64,000 nucleotides of DNA from Craspedostauros australis (taxonomy: Eukaryota; Bacillariophyta; Bacillariophyceae; Mastogloiales; Achnanthaceae): contig JAMXDE010000007.1 in the NCBI GenBank assembly GCA_026770025.1, positions 496,001-560,000 of the forward strand. Direction: 5' to 3'. The stretch's first letter is position 1; each line of letters opens with the position of its first letter. A program made the translations under genes and the position numbers. The notes under the pieces are model-generated. The model ran no database searches and had not been told where the DNA came from. It saw nothing but the letters and a program-made list of their open reading frames with translations. This document shows, piece after piece, positions 1 to 10,284 of the stretch.

Positions 1-501
1 TGCGAAGAGATGTTGAGGATTGCGCGGTAGCAGTAGGCAAGGTGATGATGATGCATCATCTGGGCTGTGGATCAGTGGTCGAAATCCAGAGTTGTGGGTT
101 GGTGGGTAATCCAGATCTTCACCCCCGCCTTGACTTTCACACTGCCTTGTTCTCGGTTCTGCTCCCGTTGATGCCCTGGGACGTTGAGCTTCGTCCATGT
201 CTCAAGCAGCACACACTGCCTTCCCTCCATATGCACACTCTATCCCTTCATCGCCCAGTGATAATTCTACTATTATATCGTATATCTCGACACCGTGTTA
301 ATTTTTGAACGCGTTTGTCCTACCACGGCCTACGTGAAAACTAAACTGGCACCATTGTTTACTAGTGCTATCGTCAGGAACCACTGAATTTTTGTTTTAC
401 CATACTTCATCACCTTCCATGGTATATAACCCAATGGTCTTTGCAGACATGGACTCTACACAAGCTGCAGATCCGTTTGACCCTCTTGGGAGTGTTTTCT
501 T
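1..501. other. Gene-free flank of piggyBac remnant
   Basis: No supported gene. The stretch lies beyond the stop codon of the decayed piggyBac-type transposase on the minus strand and may hold its 3' terminal region. A TTAA tetranucleotide, the target site used by piggyBac elements, occurs near 299, but no terminal inverted repeat was recognised, so the element boundary is not assigned. Confidence 0.4.
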
Positions 502-2165
502 CTAGGCCAGTAATGTTTTTGTGGCCTTCAAGTAGCAGCAATATTGGCAAAGTCGTTGCTTTCCATCTTTGTTGATTATCTGTCTGTGGTCTTTATACAC
601 ACCCATGAACCTATCCTTGCTCAACACTGGTTGATTATTGTTCATCCTTATCCTTGTTCTTATCTCCTTTGGGATTCTCCTTGCCCTCCTTGTGCCACGG
701 ACTTTGCAGGTCCTCACTTTCAACACCAGTGCTTCCACCATTGCCAAGCCATATGATTTGTGATCCATTCAATCCTCCTCCTCCACAAGGTGACTGTGCG
801 TGATCCATGAGTTCACCCTCAGTATGTCAAGTAGGTGAAACATGATTGGCATCCATACCCTTCAACACCGCAGATTTGGTTGATAGTATGCGATAAGCTG
901 ATCACACCGATCCACCCCTCCCATCCAATGATTGTAGTCATCGATCATTTTTGAGATCCTGTTTGCAGCATTCCAGTCATCACCCCAGACAGTCTTCAGA
1001 TGGTTCTTGTTCGTTGTGGTCTGTTGTGGTCAATGTCAATTCTTTGCGACTGTCTCATTTGCATAGTGGACTGTACTCACCATGAGCACCACATTGCTAT
1101 CCACCCATCAAGTAATGACATACTTGTCACTCTCTGTCCAGATGTACAGAGAGTTGAAGCAATCATCTTCGATGTCCTTCATTTCCTTGGGAGGGAATCC
1201 ACAACAATTCCTTGCAGTTCCCACAATGCCCACTCCCATCTCCCTCAACTTCTCAATGACAGTCTTTGTAGTGAATTGATTGTCCATGGCGACAACATGC
1301 TTGTCAGCAGGATTGAGTTTGGCAAGCAGCTCTGTGATGGTGTTGTTGATCCTGGTGGTTTTGTCCAGGCGCCCCGATGGCAGCACATGGAACATGAACC
1401 CCGAGGCTGAGCAACAAAGGGAATAGAATTTGTAGCCTTCCTTGATTGGCTTCTGCTGCATGCGATGCATCTGTGCAGATCTTCCCTTGAATTGAACCAT
1501 CATCTCATCTATGGCGCAAGCATAGCCAGGTTTCAGACACAGCCGCTTCAACACACTGTTGGTGTGAATGAGAAGGGGCTGAACCTTGGCATACCATGAA
1601 CGATCCATTTGTATTGCTGGATGATAGTTGGAGGATGGTTTCCGTTGTGATAGTGTGGATGCTCTTGCCTCCCTGCTTGGGATCTGTGGGCTACCAGCAG
1701 CATGCTCCTCAGCTTCTGGTGGCAATCCTTCTGACACTCCTGATGCATTCCATTCCCAAGCTGGAACAAAGTCCATGGGGCTCATGTCATCCTCAGCTTC
1801 TGGTGGTTCAGCTGTAGTCTCCACCAACAATTCAGACACTTTGTCCAAGGTTGGCAATGCAGTGAAGTACATATGCTTCCATACCATTTCATATCTTGCT
1901 CTGGACATGTATGTCATGAGTAGATGAGTTGGAACAGAGATCCAGGCAGCTCTCCAGTAGTCAATTTTTGCTGGAACTCAGAAGAATCCCATTTAGTAGT
2001 CCATGGAAAAGAAGATGTACAGCTCAGGGGCAGTGATGGCAGTTGCCATCGATTTGATGTTGCAAAGATGGCTGTTGGTGTGGAATTGGATCTTCTCCAG
2101 TAGTGAAACTGGAAAGAAGATTTCTAGGATAGTGTCAATGTTCATTTCCACATTGCGGATGGGCT
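502..2165 (-). pseudogene. Decayed piggyBac-type transposase (DDE_Tnp_1_7)
   Basis: Cut-and-paste DNA transposase remnant. The minus strand reads a piggyBac core in family order: a segment ending PAKIDYWRA then SRARYEMVWKHMYF (about 1860-1975); the first catalytic Asp in AIDEMMVQFKGRSAQ (about 1465-1525); GYKFYSLC; the second Asp in VAMDNQFTT (about 1275-1300); VVLMVSTVH (about 1065-1090); the third Asp in YNHWMGGVDRCDQL (about 895-940); and WMPIMFHLLDI. The C-terminal tail at 502-770 is Lys/Arg-rich with a short Cys motif (LCQYCC), a poor remnant of the usual Cys-rich finger. At least seven in-frame stops interrupt it, nearly all TGA (for example near 1105, 1037, 1031, 868, 770 and 1990), so it is not a functional gene. 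The N-terminal part is not recognisable. Loosely open minus frames run on to about 3.2 kb and may belong to it. Confidence 0.85.
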
Positions 2166-5074
2166 GAACGCGCAGTTGCGTGCACTCACAGGTAGTGGCA
2201 CATACTGAAGTGCTGGCTTTGTCTCATGTTGATGTTATATGTGGTTCCCTGGATGATGTTGAGATGCAGATCCAGCCCCTTGGGGAGCAGATGCAGCAGA
2301 TGCATTGTCATCTGCGCTTCTATCAATGGTTGATTGCAACAGAGATGGGCTGGCAAACTTGGTTGGGCTGCTTGCTGATGCTTGATCCAAACAGAACTGG
2401 ACTGACACTGAATGAAGGATCTCTCCTGGCTGAGGCAAAGTGCGTTGCCATTGCTGATTGATCCATGTGGCGAATAGTTGGCTTGACCCATGTTGAGCAG
2501 TTGCGTTCAATGCTGCTGTTGCTCAACCTGGAGGAAGGCGCTGTGCATTGTTGGCTCATGGAATTGGTGTGGTCAGATGGAGAAGTCTGCTGGGGTAGAT
2601 TTGATGAGCTGTTGTAGGAAGACCACACATCCCTGTTGACACTACCTCATGGATTGGTGGGCTGTTGGGTGGACCACTCTCCAAGAAATCACAGTAGGTG
2701 GGCATTGGTGGCAGATGTGCTGTTCGATCTTTGCTGTCATTGTTCATTGGAGACATGAGAGACTCGTGGACAAATACAATGTATGGGTGACCAATGTCAT
2801 ATGCAAGCATGCTCTCTGCTTGGAATTGTGGAGGATTGGAAGCAGGATGCAATTCGGGTGTTGCTGTTGCTTCCTTGTGGGGGCTGGAAGATTGAGGGTG
2901 CAGTGGTGGCTTGGGTGTGTGTTTTGGAGATGGCACCATGGTAGTATGTGTGCAGTGATCGTGCAACTATGATGATTTTTGTGAGTGCGATGAAATTGTG
3001 AGCTCCATGATTGTTTGAGTTTGCGGAAGGTGCGATGTTGCAAAGCCAAGACAAAATGAAGATGAACATCACAAGTGATGATGTTGCCACACCCATGCAT
3101 GCTTGAAGGAAGGAGGTGATAAAGATGTAAAGGACACAAGAGGAGATGACAACCTTGGAAGAGGAAAGCAAGGAATTGCTGAAAGCAAAGTACAACAGCA
3201 GTTTCAGCGAGTGTGATGTGGAAAAAACGGATTTGACGTTGCCAGCCTCACAGTTTGAGCCTTGCCGAACAGTTTCACTTCAGTTCCATGGTGCAGAACT
3301 AAGTCACAAGTACTTCAGGCTTGATTAGCAATAAGATGGCAGTAAGAAACATAAAACTTAGACATATTCATTGGAAAGCTGTGCTCAACAGCTTTCGAAA
3401 GATGTAAAGAAAGTGGTATTGTTCACAGATGTTGTTGTCAAAAATGAAAAGAACTGAAACTGAAAACAAGAAACGATGTATTATATTGTCTAGGTCATGA
3501 ACGGATAGTACAGCCTTGTCCTCACTTCAGGTCTATTCCCTGCCCACGTGTTTGGACCTCCTCTCTGCTAGTCATTTCTAACAGCCAGCATTGGCTTCTG
3601 TCTGTTGTTCATCTGTTCTCCTCTTGGCTTTTTGTTTCGGTGTCAATGAACCTGCACGCACTCAAATCACAACACAAGAAGCAACACGGAAAACAACACT
3701 TCTGCCACCAGTCTCTTTCTGCACCATGCCAACAGCTCAGTAGATGACCATGTTGTCTCATGTCCATGGGAAGCAAAGCAGGTTTCGCAGGACTTTGTTT
3801 TTACAAACAATGCTATAACAAGTGTTAAATCAAATTCTATTTTGCAGACCAAAGGAGAAGTCACTGTGCTCCATTCCACCATATTGTATTACAATATATA
3901 TTATTATGTTGTGTAGTATTCGCAAGTGTTGCTATTGTTGTGGACGTGGAAGTGGACGTGTAGGGATGCCACCACCATCGCCGTGCTCCATGACACAACA
4001 CGAACAAAGGAGGCAACCCCTCACCAAGCCAAACCCAAAACGACGCGAGGAATCAACGCGGCGCCGAATCTGCCAAAACATCGCCATCCACACCATTCGA
4101 TACCATTGCAGTCTGACATCGACCGTCAATGACGTCATCATTTTCGTCCACGACGAGGACAAGTCAGCCAGGTATTTGTGTCGTAGAATCTAGCTAAATA
4201 AATCTAAGCCTATTCGACAAGACGCTACACCATGTGCTAATAAAGTAATGTTGTCCGATAAAAAATCGGCAGGATCGTACGATCGTACCCTGAATGGGGT
4301 CCTAAGTCCGAATTCAAACCAATCGGAACATGTGCGAATTTCGGATAATTTTGCGTTCCGTCAACAATACTCCGTGTGACGTGCAATGACTCAACCCGAT
4401 GGCCACGCAGAAGCGCTCGGACTGTGAAATGAATGGTGGTCTCCTTGGCCTTTTGTTGCTGTCGCTGTCGCTGTCAACGAAGATGTGTGGATCGGAATCC
4501 GCGTGCATCTCCATCGAATCTCTTTTGTGCACGTACTTCCGCACACAAACAGAAAGCGAAAGCGTCCAGCGTTTGCCACCGGCACCAGAAAGAACGTTGG
4601 TGGCAGGAAGAGCGACAGTACTCGTGAAGAAGTGGTGGTAGACAAGCGGCAACCAGGAGTGGCTCCGAGTGACAGCAGAGGCTTCACACAGAAAAGTGAC
4701 AGCGTCAACATCGAGACACAACGCAGCAATCGACCAAGGCCAAAGGTGGAGATTCACAGGCTTCATCACAAACAACAAATCCACAAGCACTAATACGCTC
4801 GCACAGAGCCAAGGACCAACGTACTTCCACTCTTTTGTTTGCACCCCTGACCTGACCTGGCTGTATCGCAGTTGGCTCTTCTCCTGTTGCGCTTGCGTTT
4901 GTGTGTGACAGTCCGTCGCAAGGTTAGACCAGAACAGTGAAGCAGCCAGCCGATTCCGCAAGGCGAACACCGACAAGGCAACCTCGCAGAGAGAGAGAGA
5001 GAGAGAGACAAGACGCACACAATTGCTCTGCAATAGAGCATCAAATAATAGAATAGTTCAGAAGCAGCAGCAAC
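2166..5074. other. Intergenic region, partly transposon-derived
   Basis: The minus strand has several overlapping short open frames between 2.2 and 3.2 kb, plausibly the eroded N-terminal region of the piggyBac-like transposase, but no motif supports this. From 3.3 to 5.07 kb I see no gene. A GA dinucleotide tract (about 4988-5008) lies roughly 70 bp upstream of the ArsJ-like start codon and may be in its promoter or 5' leader. A palindromic-looking GATCGTACGATC occurs near 4275. Confidence 0.4.
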
Positions 5075-6748
5075 ATGGAGACCGAGAACAGAGCCGTCGA
5101 CGGCAACGACAATGACAATGACAACCACGACGCCGAGGCTGAGGCCACAGTCGAACACAACAATGAAGAGGACGCTCCAGGGCAGAAGGAGACGTTCATG
5201 CAAGCCGCGCAGAGCGAGGCCCTGAGACCCTTCGTCATTATCAGCTCCAGCTACCTCCTGTTCACCATCACCGATGGCGCCATCCGCATGATCGTCCTGC
5301 TCCATGCCTACAACAAGAGCTTTTCGGCGATCGAGGTCGCCATCATGTTCACGCTCTACGAGCTCGCCGGTGTCTTCACCAACCTCGCAGCAGGCTTCAT
5401 GGGTGCCAAGTGGGGCATCCGCTTCACACTCATTTGTGGCCTCACGCTGCAACTTGTGTCGTACGCTGCGCTCTTCGGATGGCAGGATGATTGGTCGAAG
5501 CAGACGGCCATCATCTACGTCACCATTAGCCAGATGTTTGCGGGCATCGCCAAGGATCTCACGAAGCTCGGAGGCAAGACCGTGACGAAGCTCGTCACAC
5601 CAGAGGAGCAGGAGACCAAGCTCTTCAAGCTGGTGTCGCTCATCACTGGCTGGAAGAACTCCCTCAAGGGCGTGGGGTACTTTGCCGGAAGCGCGCTGCT
5701 CCAGGTCAGCTACGAGCTCGCCCTGGCTGTCATGATGGGCCTCGTCCTGCTGGCGATGCCGTGGGCTGTCCTGGGCCTGGATAAGAACCTCGGAACCGCC
5801 AAGCAGAAGAACGCGTCCTGGAAGGAGGTCTTCAAGATGGACAACCCCAACCTCAACTGGCTCTCCCTGGCTCGGCTCTTCCTCTTCGCCTCGCGCGACT
5901 TTTGGTTCGAAGTCCCGCTCCCATTCTTCCTCAGAAGCCCATCGTGCGATGGTCTGGGCGAGACGCTGTGCATGGCCGACGGAGACTGCAGCACGGGCGC
6001 GCTGTGCGGCGACTCTGGATTCTGTGAGTCCGTCAACTCCGGCGGCGGATGCGGCGGGCTTGGATTGGAACGCGTCGTCGTCGGCGCCTTCCTCGGTGGG
6101 TACATCATCCTATACGGCCAGATACAGTCGTGGACGCCCCAGCTGGTGACAGGACCCCTGCGCCAAACCCCGCCAAACAAGCTGACAGAGATCTTCTGGG
6201 GCGTGATCAACTGCCTCCCCACGCTGGCCGCTTGGATACTCATCAGCTTCAGCGACATCTTCACAGACAACGACGAAACCGAGATGCTGATCTGCATGGT
6301 GATCGTCATCATCACCTTCGCGGCCATCTTCGCCATCAACTCCTCCATCCATTCCTACCTCGTCGTTGCCTACGCCAGCAAAGACAAGGTGGCCGTGAGC
6401 GTGGGATTCTACTACATGAGCAACGCCATGGGCCGTCTCCTCGGAACCCTTGGCAGCGGCCTTCTGTACTCGTACGTCGGCGAAGATCAGGGCGAGTTCG
6501 CCGGCACGGACGCAGTCGCCGGATTGGGCGCGTGCTTCCTGGCGGGAACACTCAGCAGCCTCATGGCAGCAGCCATCACCTTCAAGATCGATGATCAGAA
6601 CTCTGGTCTGAAGTGCGGAGATTGCCTCACAATCGTGGCTGCGGAAGATCATGAGGATGACGCCGACTGTGGAGACGAAAACGTTGAGGAATCCGGGACG
6701 CACGCAGAGAAATCCGAGATCGATGCCTCGTCGGGCACTAAACGCTGA
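5075..6748 (+). CDS. ArsJ-like organoarsenical efflux MFS transporter
   Basis: Single-exon, 557-residue major facilitator protein with about 12 hydrophobic segments. It resembles bacterial ArsJ, which exports 1-arseno-3-phosphoglycerate made by GAPDH from arsenate. Family-like stretches are FTITDGAIRMIVLL (about residues 66-80), FTLYELAGVFTNLAAG, GIAKDLTKLGGKTVTKL (about 155-172), LTGWKNSLKGVGYF-type residues (about 190-205) and LARLFLFASRDFWFEVPLPFFL. The N-terminal 45 residues are acidic and Asn/Asp-rich with no signal peptide. Between membrane segments near residues 288-325 is a loop with six cysteines in about 40 residues, not present in the bacterial proteins I can recall, and likely disulphide-bonded on the non-cytosolic side. 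The C-terminus is acidic. No GAPDH gene lies beside it, unlike bacterial ars operons. The ATG sits after a GA-rich leader. Fold and family are clear; the substrate is inferred. Confidence 0.82.
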   Translation: METENRAVDGNDNDNDNHDAEAEATVEHNNEEDAPGQKETFMQAAQSEALRPFVIISSSYLLFTITDGAIRMIVLLHAYNKSFSAIEVAIMFTLYELAGVFTNLAAGFMGAKWGIRFTLICGLTLQLVSYAALFGWQDDWSKQTAIIYVTISQMFAGIAKDLTKLGGKTVTKLVTPEEQETKLFKLVSLITGWKNSLKGVGYFAGSALLQVSYELALAVMMGLVLLAMPWAVLGLDKNLGTAKQKNASWKEVFKMDNPNLNWLSLARLFLFASRDFWFEVPLPFFLRSPSCDGLGETLCMADGDCSTGALCGDSGFCESVNSGGGCGGLGLERVVVGAFLGGYIILYGQIQSWTPQLVTGPLRQTPPNKLTEIFWGVINCLPTLAAWILISFSDIFTDNDETEMLICMVIVIITFAAIFAINSSIHSYLVVAYASKDKVAVSVGFYYMSNAMGRLLGTLGSGLLYSYVGEDQGEFAGTDAVAGLGACFLAGTLSSLMAAAITFKIDDQNSGLKCGDCLTIVAAEDHEDDADCGDENVEESGTHAEKSEIDASSGTKR

Positions 6749-7773
6749 GGCTCTCTCTCGTGAGTACGTATGTTGATACCATCGGTAGGCAGGTTTGTCA
6801 ACGCAGACTGCTTGGCAACAGCACAGGCACTTCGAGGGTCCTTCGCGGGAGACTTCCATACATGTGGCTCGAAAGGAGCAGGAGTAATTTCATGTGAGCA
6901 AGTGGGGAGAGCAGCTCTACTCTCTCTAAAAGTTGCGCTCGCTGAAGCACGCCGCTCTCTTTCTATTATAGTCAAAAAGATATTGTGTTTTCTTGGTCAC
7001 TCTGGATTGTATGGAAATAGAGTAGAGTACTCGTGCATACTATTATGTCTCGCTGAGAGGTTGATGAGAAAGATGCACCATGCCAATGGTTCGGGGTAGA
7101 ACACTCGCACGTGGCGGGAGCAACATGGTATCGTACGATCGCTTCTTGGCGACATTTGAATTTCTTCCTTTTCGCAATCTGAGCCCAACTCCGAGCTATG
7201 GTCCTACTGATAGGGGCATGATGGCGTTATACGAGCTATTAACATGTATTATATATTATTCTAGAATATGTAATAATACATAAGAGTATCCTAGGTCCCA
7301 TGCTCTACACGCACATACCATCAAGTACGAGCACCCTCTTCCTCTCCTCCCACTGTCACGCACTGGATACAGCAAAAATGTGGTTCCCATGATGACGTAC
7401 GAGTCACGAATATGTTTTGGCACGGGTTTGGTGGTTGTGTCATGTGGTATCGGAAGCAGATATGCATGGTACCGTGTCGAACAAGCACGTTCCTGCATTG
7501 GATTTATTCACATCTCAATGTTTTGTATGCATGGCTAGTTGTCACGTTTCAAGATACTGCCACCAAGATGTACCAAGAACAAAGGCCACAAACAATGGAG
7601 AAAAACAACTCGAACCAAGCAAGAGAGACTGAGAGAAGAGGAAAGATTCGATGCAACGCACAATCGTCACGATCGCGAACAACGACCACAAAAACCAAAG
7701 CGTCCACAACCGCGAAAGCACCAGAGAACCCACAACACCATCAACAACATCATAAAGAAAAGCACAAGCCACC
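6749..7773. other. Intergenic region between ArsJ-like gene and MTHFR
   Basis: No gene seen. A CT tract follows the ArsJ-like stop codon within about 10 nt, and further CT-rich stretches occur near 6915-6930. Several GTACGA-type words occur (near 7129 and 7397). The MTHFR leader just before 7774 is A/C-rich and ends in a good initiation context (CCACCATGA). Confidence 0.5.
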
Positions 7774-9686
7774 ATGACGACAACCGCCAACGCCGACACC
7801 AAGATCATCGATCTTTTGAAGCAGAACAAGGATGAATCCAAACCAAAGATCTCCATCGAGTTCTTCCCACCACGAACCGAAGTTGGTGTCAAGGTGCGTG
7901 GCGCTATTCGACTTTGTGACGTTTCTCAAAGCATGTTGAGTACCTCGATGGCTCGCCGAGAGAATGCTTTTCGCGCGATGAGAAAGAGGGCGGCAACATG
8001 ATCGGACAACCCGGCCGTTGCCGCGAAGTGCATGCTGCAGACGCCTGACTGTTGGCAGTTGTGGTGCAGCGCATTCACATGGAAGCGCACGGGAATGAAA
8101 TGCAGCGACCCCTTTCGTGGGGCTCTGATACGAGGTGGTTCGCCGTTGGCTTGGGACGAGACGACTGCTTCTAGCCATTGAATCCTCATCATTCCTTCGT
8201 CTCCTTGCAATACAAATGGATACCCTCTGCGAATGGATTGATGGTTGGCTGATACTTCTGGGGACGATGCACCAACGCAGAACCTTCATGCCCGCATGGA
8301 TCGCATGAAAAATGCCATCGACCCGCTGTTCACGGACATGACCTGGGGTGCCGGTGGTTCCACCGCCGAGCTCACCCTCGACCTGTCAGCCCACTCCCGC
8401 AAGGCGGGTCATGTCTCCAACATGCACTTGACATGCACCAACATGGAGAAGGATGGCGATCCAAAGAAGGCTGTCCACGATGCTCTCCAGACAGCACAGG
8501 ACAACGGTATCCGCAACATCGTGGCACTTCGTGGTGATCCACCAGCCGGTCAAGACGAGTGGAAGGCCGCTGAGGGTGGATTCGCATGCGCCCTCGACCT
8601 CGTCAAGTACATCCGCGAGAACTTCGGAGAGACGTTCGGAATTTCTGTCGCTGGATACCCAGAAGGACACCCAAACGCCATCAGCGAAATCGAGGACCCT
8701 TCGACCATGTCTGAAGCAGAGAAGGCACGCAGCTCCACCTTCGACGGCAAGGTCTACACCTGCAAGGACGAGGACTACAAGAAGGAGATGGATTACCTGA
8801 AGGAGAAGATCGATGCCGGTTCAGGTACGTACTGTACTCCGTACTTGATGTGCATGAGGTTGCGTGTGGAAGCAAAGGGTTAACTTTGTGGCTATCGACA
8901 AGCCCCACCAATGTGTCGATTTCAAGCTTCCTGTCCAAGTACTGTTGTTTCGACTCCTTCGTCCATCACTCATCAATCCTGCTCTCGCCACTTGACAATT
9001 TCATTCTCCTACTCTGTTTCATTCCCCGATCATTCCATCTGCCGACATGGCAACATTCGACTGCGGGGAATTGCCTTCAATGATGAATGAACGAACGAAT
9101 CCCCCACTCACTCACGTACTCACCGACTTTGACCAAATCAGACTTCATCATCACCCAGATGTTCTTTGACACTGCCGTCTTCGGCGCTTTCGTGAAGGAC
9201 TGCAGAAAGTGGGGCATCAACTGCCCAGTCGTGCCAGGCATCATGTGCATCAACGCGTACGGCGGATTCTGCAAGATGACCAAGTTCTGCAAGACCCGTG
9301 TCCCAGCGGAGCTGCAGAGCAAGATGGACTCCATGAAGGATGACACCGATGCCCTCAAGGCCTTCGGTGTCGCCTACGGCGTCCAAATGTGCCAGGAATT
9401 GATCGAGATCGGTGTCGATGACCTGCACTTCTACACCCTCAACCTGGAGAAGGTCGTCTACGGAATCCTAGAAGGTCTTGGCTACGAGGTCAAGGCTACG
9501 GCCAACGAGGCAGATGCAGCATCCATGGTTGCGAAGGGAAGTGCGTGGGCCCGTGCTGGCGACAACGTCAAGTGCGAGCACGGAAATGGTGTCGTCAAGA
9601 CCATCCATGAGGACGGATCTGCCACCATCACCATCGACGGGGAGGACAAGACCTTGGCGAAGGGCAAGTTCGAGAAGGTGTTCTAA
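7774..9686 (+). CDS. Methylenetetrahydrofolate reductase, catalytic domain only
   Basis: Reduces 5,10-methylene-THF to 5-methyl-THF for methionine synthesis using bound FAD. Three exons are supported by GT-AG junctions and frame: 7774-7893, 8281-8824 and 9142-9686, giving 402 residues. Exon 1 carries the family start ISIEFFPPRTEVGVK, with the conserved Glu-Phe-Phe-Pro-Pro. Exon 2 has DPLFTDMTWGAGGST, LTCTNM and ALRGDPP. Exon 3 has DFIITQMFFD and VPGIM. Usual eukaryotic enzymes are about 590-650 residues with a C-terminal S-adenosylmethionine-binding regulatory half. Here that half is absent. It is replaced by a tail of about 60 residues (from ASMVAKGSAWARAGDNV to the stop) that looks like a small beta-rich unit. 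The introns are 387 and 317 nt. The enzyme is probably cytosolic, as no targeting peptide is evident. Confidence 0.93.
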
Positions 9687-10284
9687 AGTGCGCGCTCTCT
9701 TTCTGTCTCTCTAAGATAATGACCCTCTACTGATGCTCGTACGAGCCATGAATGCTTCCGTCATCCAAAGAGCATGTGCTCCTCGTAGTACCTCTATGTG
9801 TTATGCGTGCGTTAATTGGCCCGGGCCACTCTACTTTGGTGCCCGTAGACTTGGCTGATTTGACAACCGTTGGCGAGCGTTTTTTTGTCAACAACACATC
9901 GCCGACTGTGTTCGCTCTTTTGGTCTGGACGCCCCAAGAAAGAGAACACAAGAGCGACATGCACAACCATGAGAGAGATCGGAAGACATTGGAGGAACGA
10001 ACCACAAGGCGGAACTGGAAAAGCACAAGACAGATACGCGTACGATCTACTACTACGCAACAATCAGCGACATCGCAGATAGAGGCATTCATAGGTTGTA
10101 CCCATACCAACGGGGAGTGCGGCGGATCGCCGAGAATAGACGAGCATAAAGAGAATAGAGTGGAACTGGCGCCTCCCAGACAGCTCTTCGTTCCACCCCC
10201 TGCACTGCACTGCGCTACCCTGCTGCACAGCGTCACGCGTACAGCCATCTCATCTGCGACATCCAGCTGCGAGCACCAACAAAG
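9687..10284. other. Intergenic region after MTHFR
   Basis: No gene seen. CT-rich sequence follows the MTHFR stop within 10-25 nt (about 9692-9712). A perfect palindrome GCTCGTACGAGC lies at about 9736-9747. The remainder is presumed 5' leader and promoter of the next gene. Confidence 0.5.

Noticed and set aside
4314-5033. 239-codon minus frame upstream of the ArsJ-like gene
   Set aside because: Low-complexity Ser/Leu composition, no motif, overlaps the GA-rich leader.
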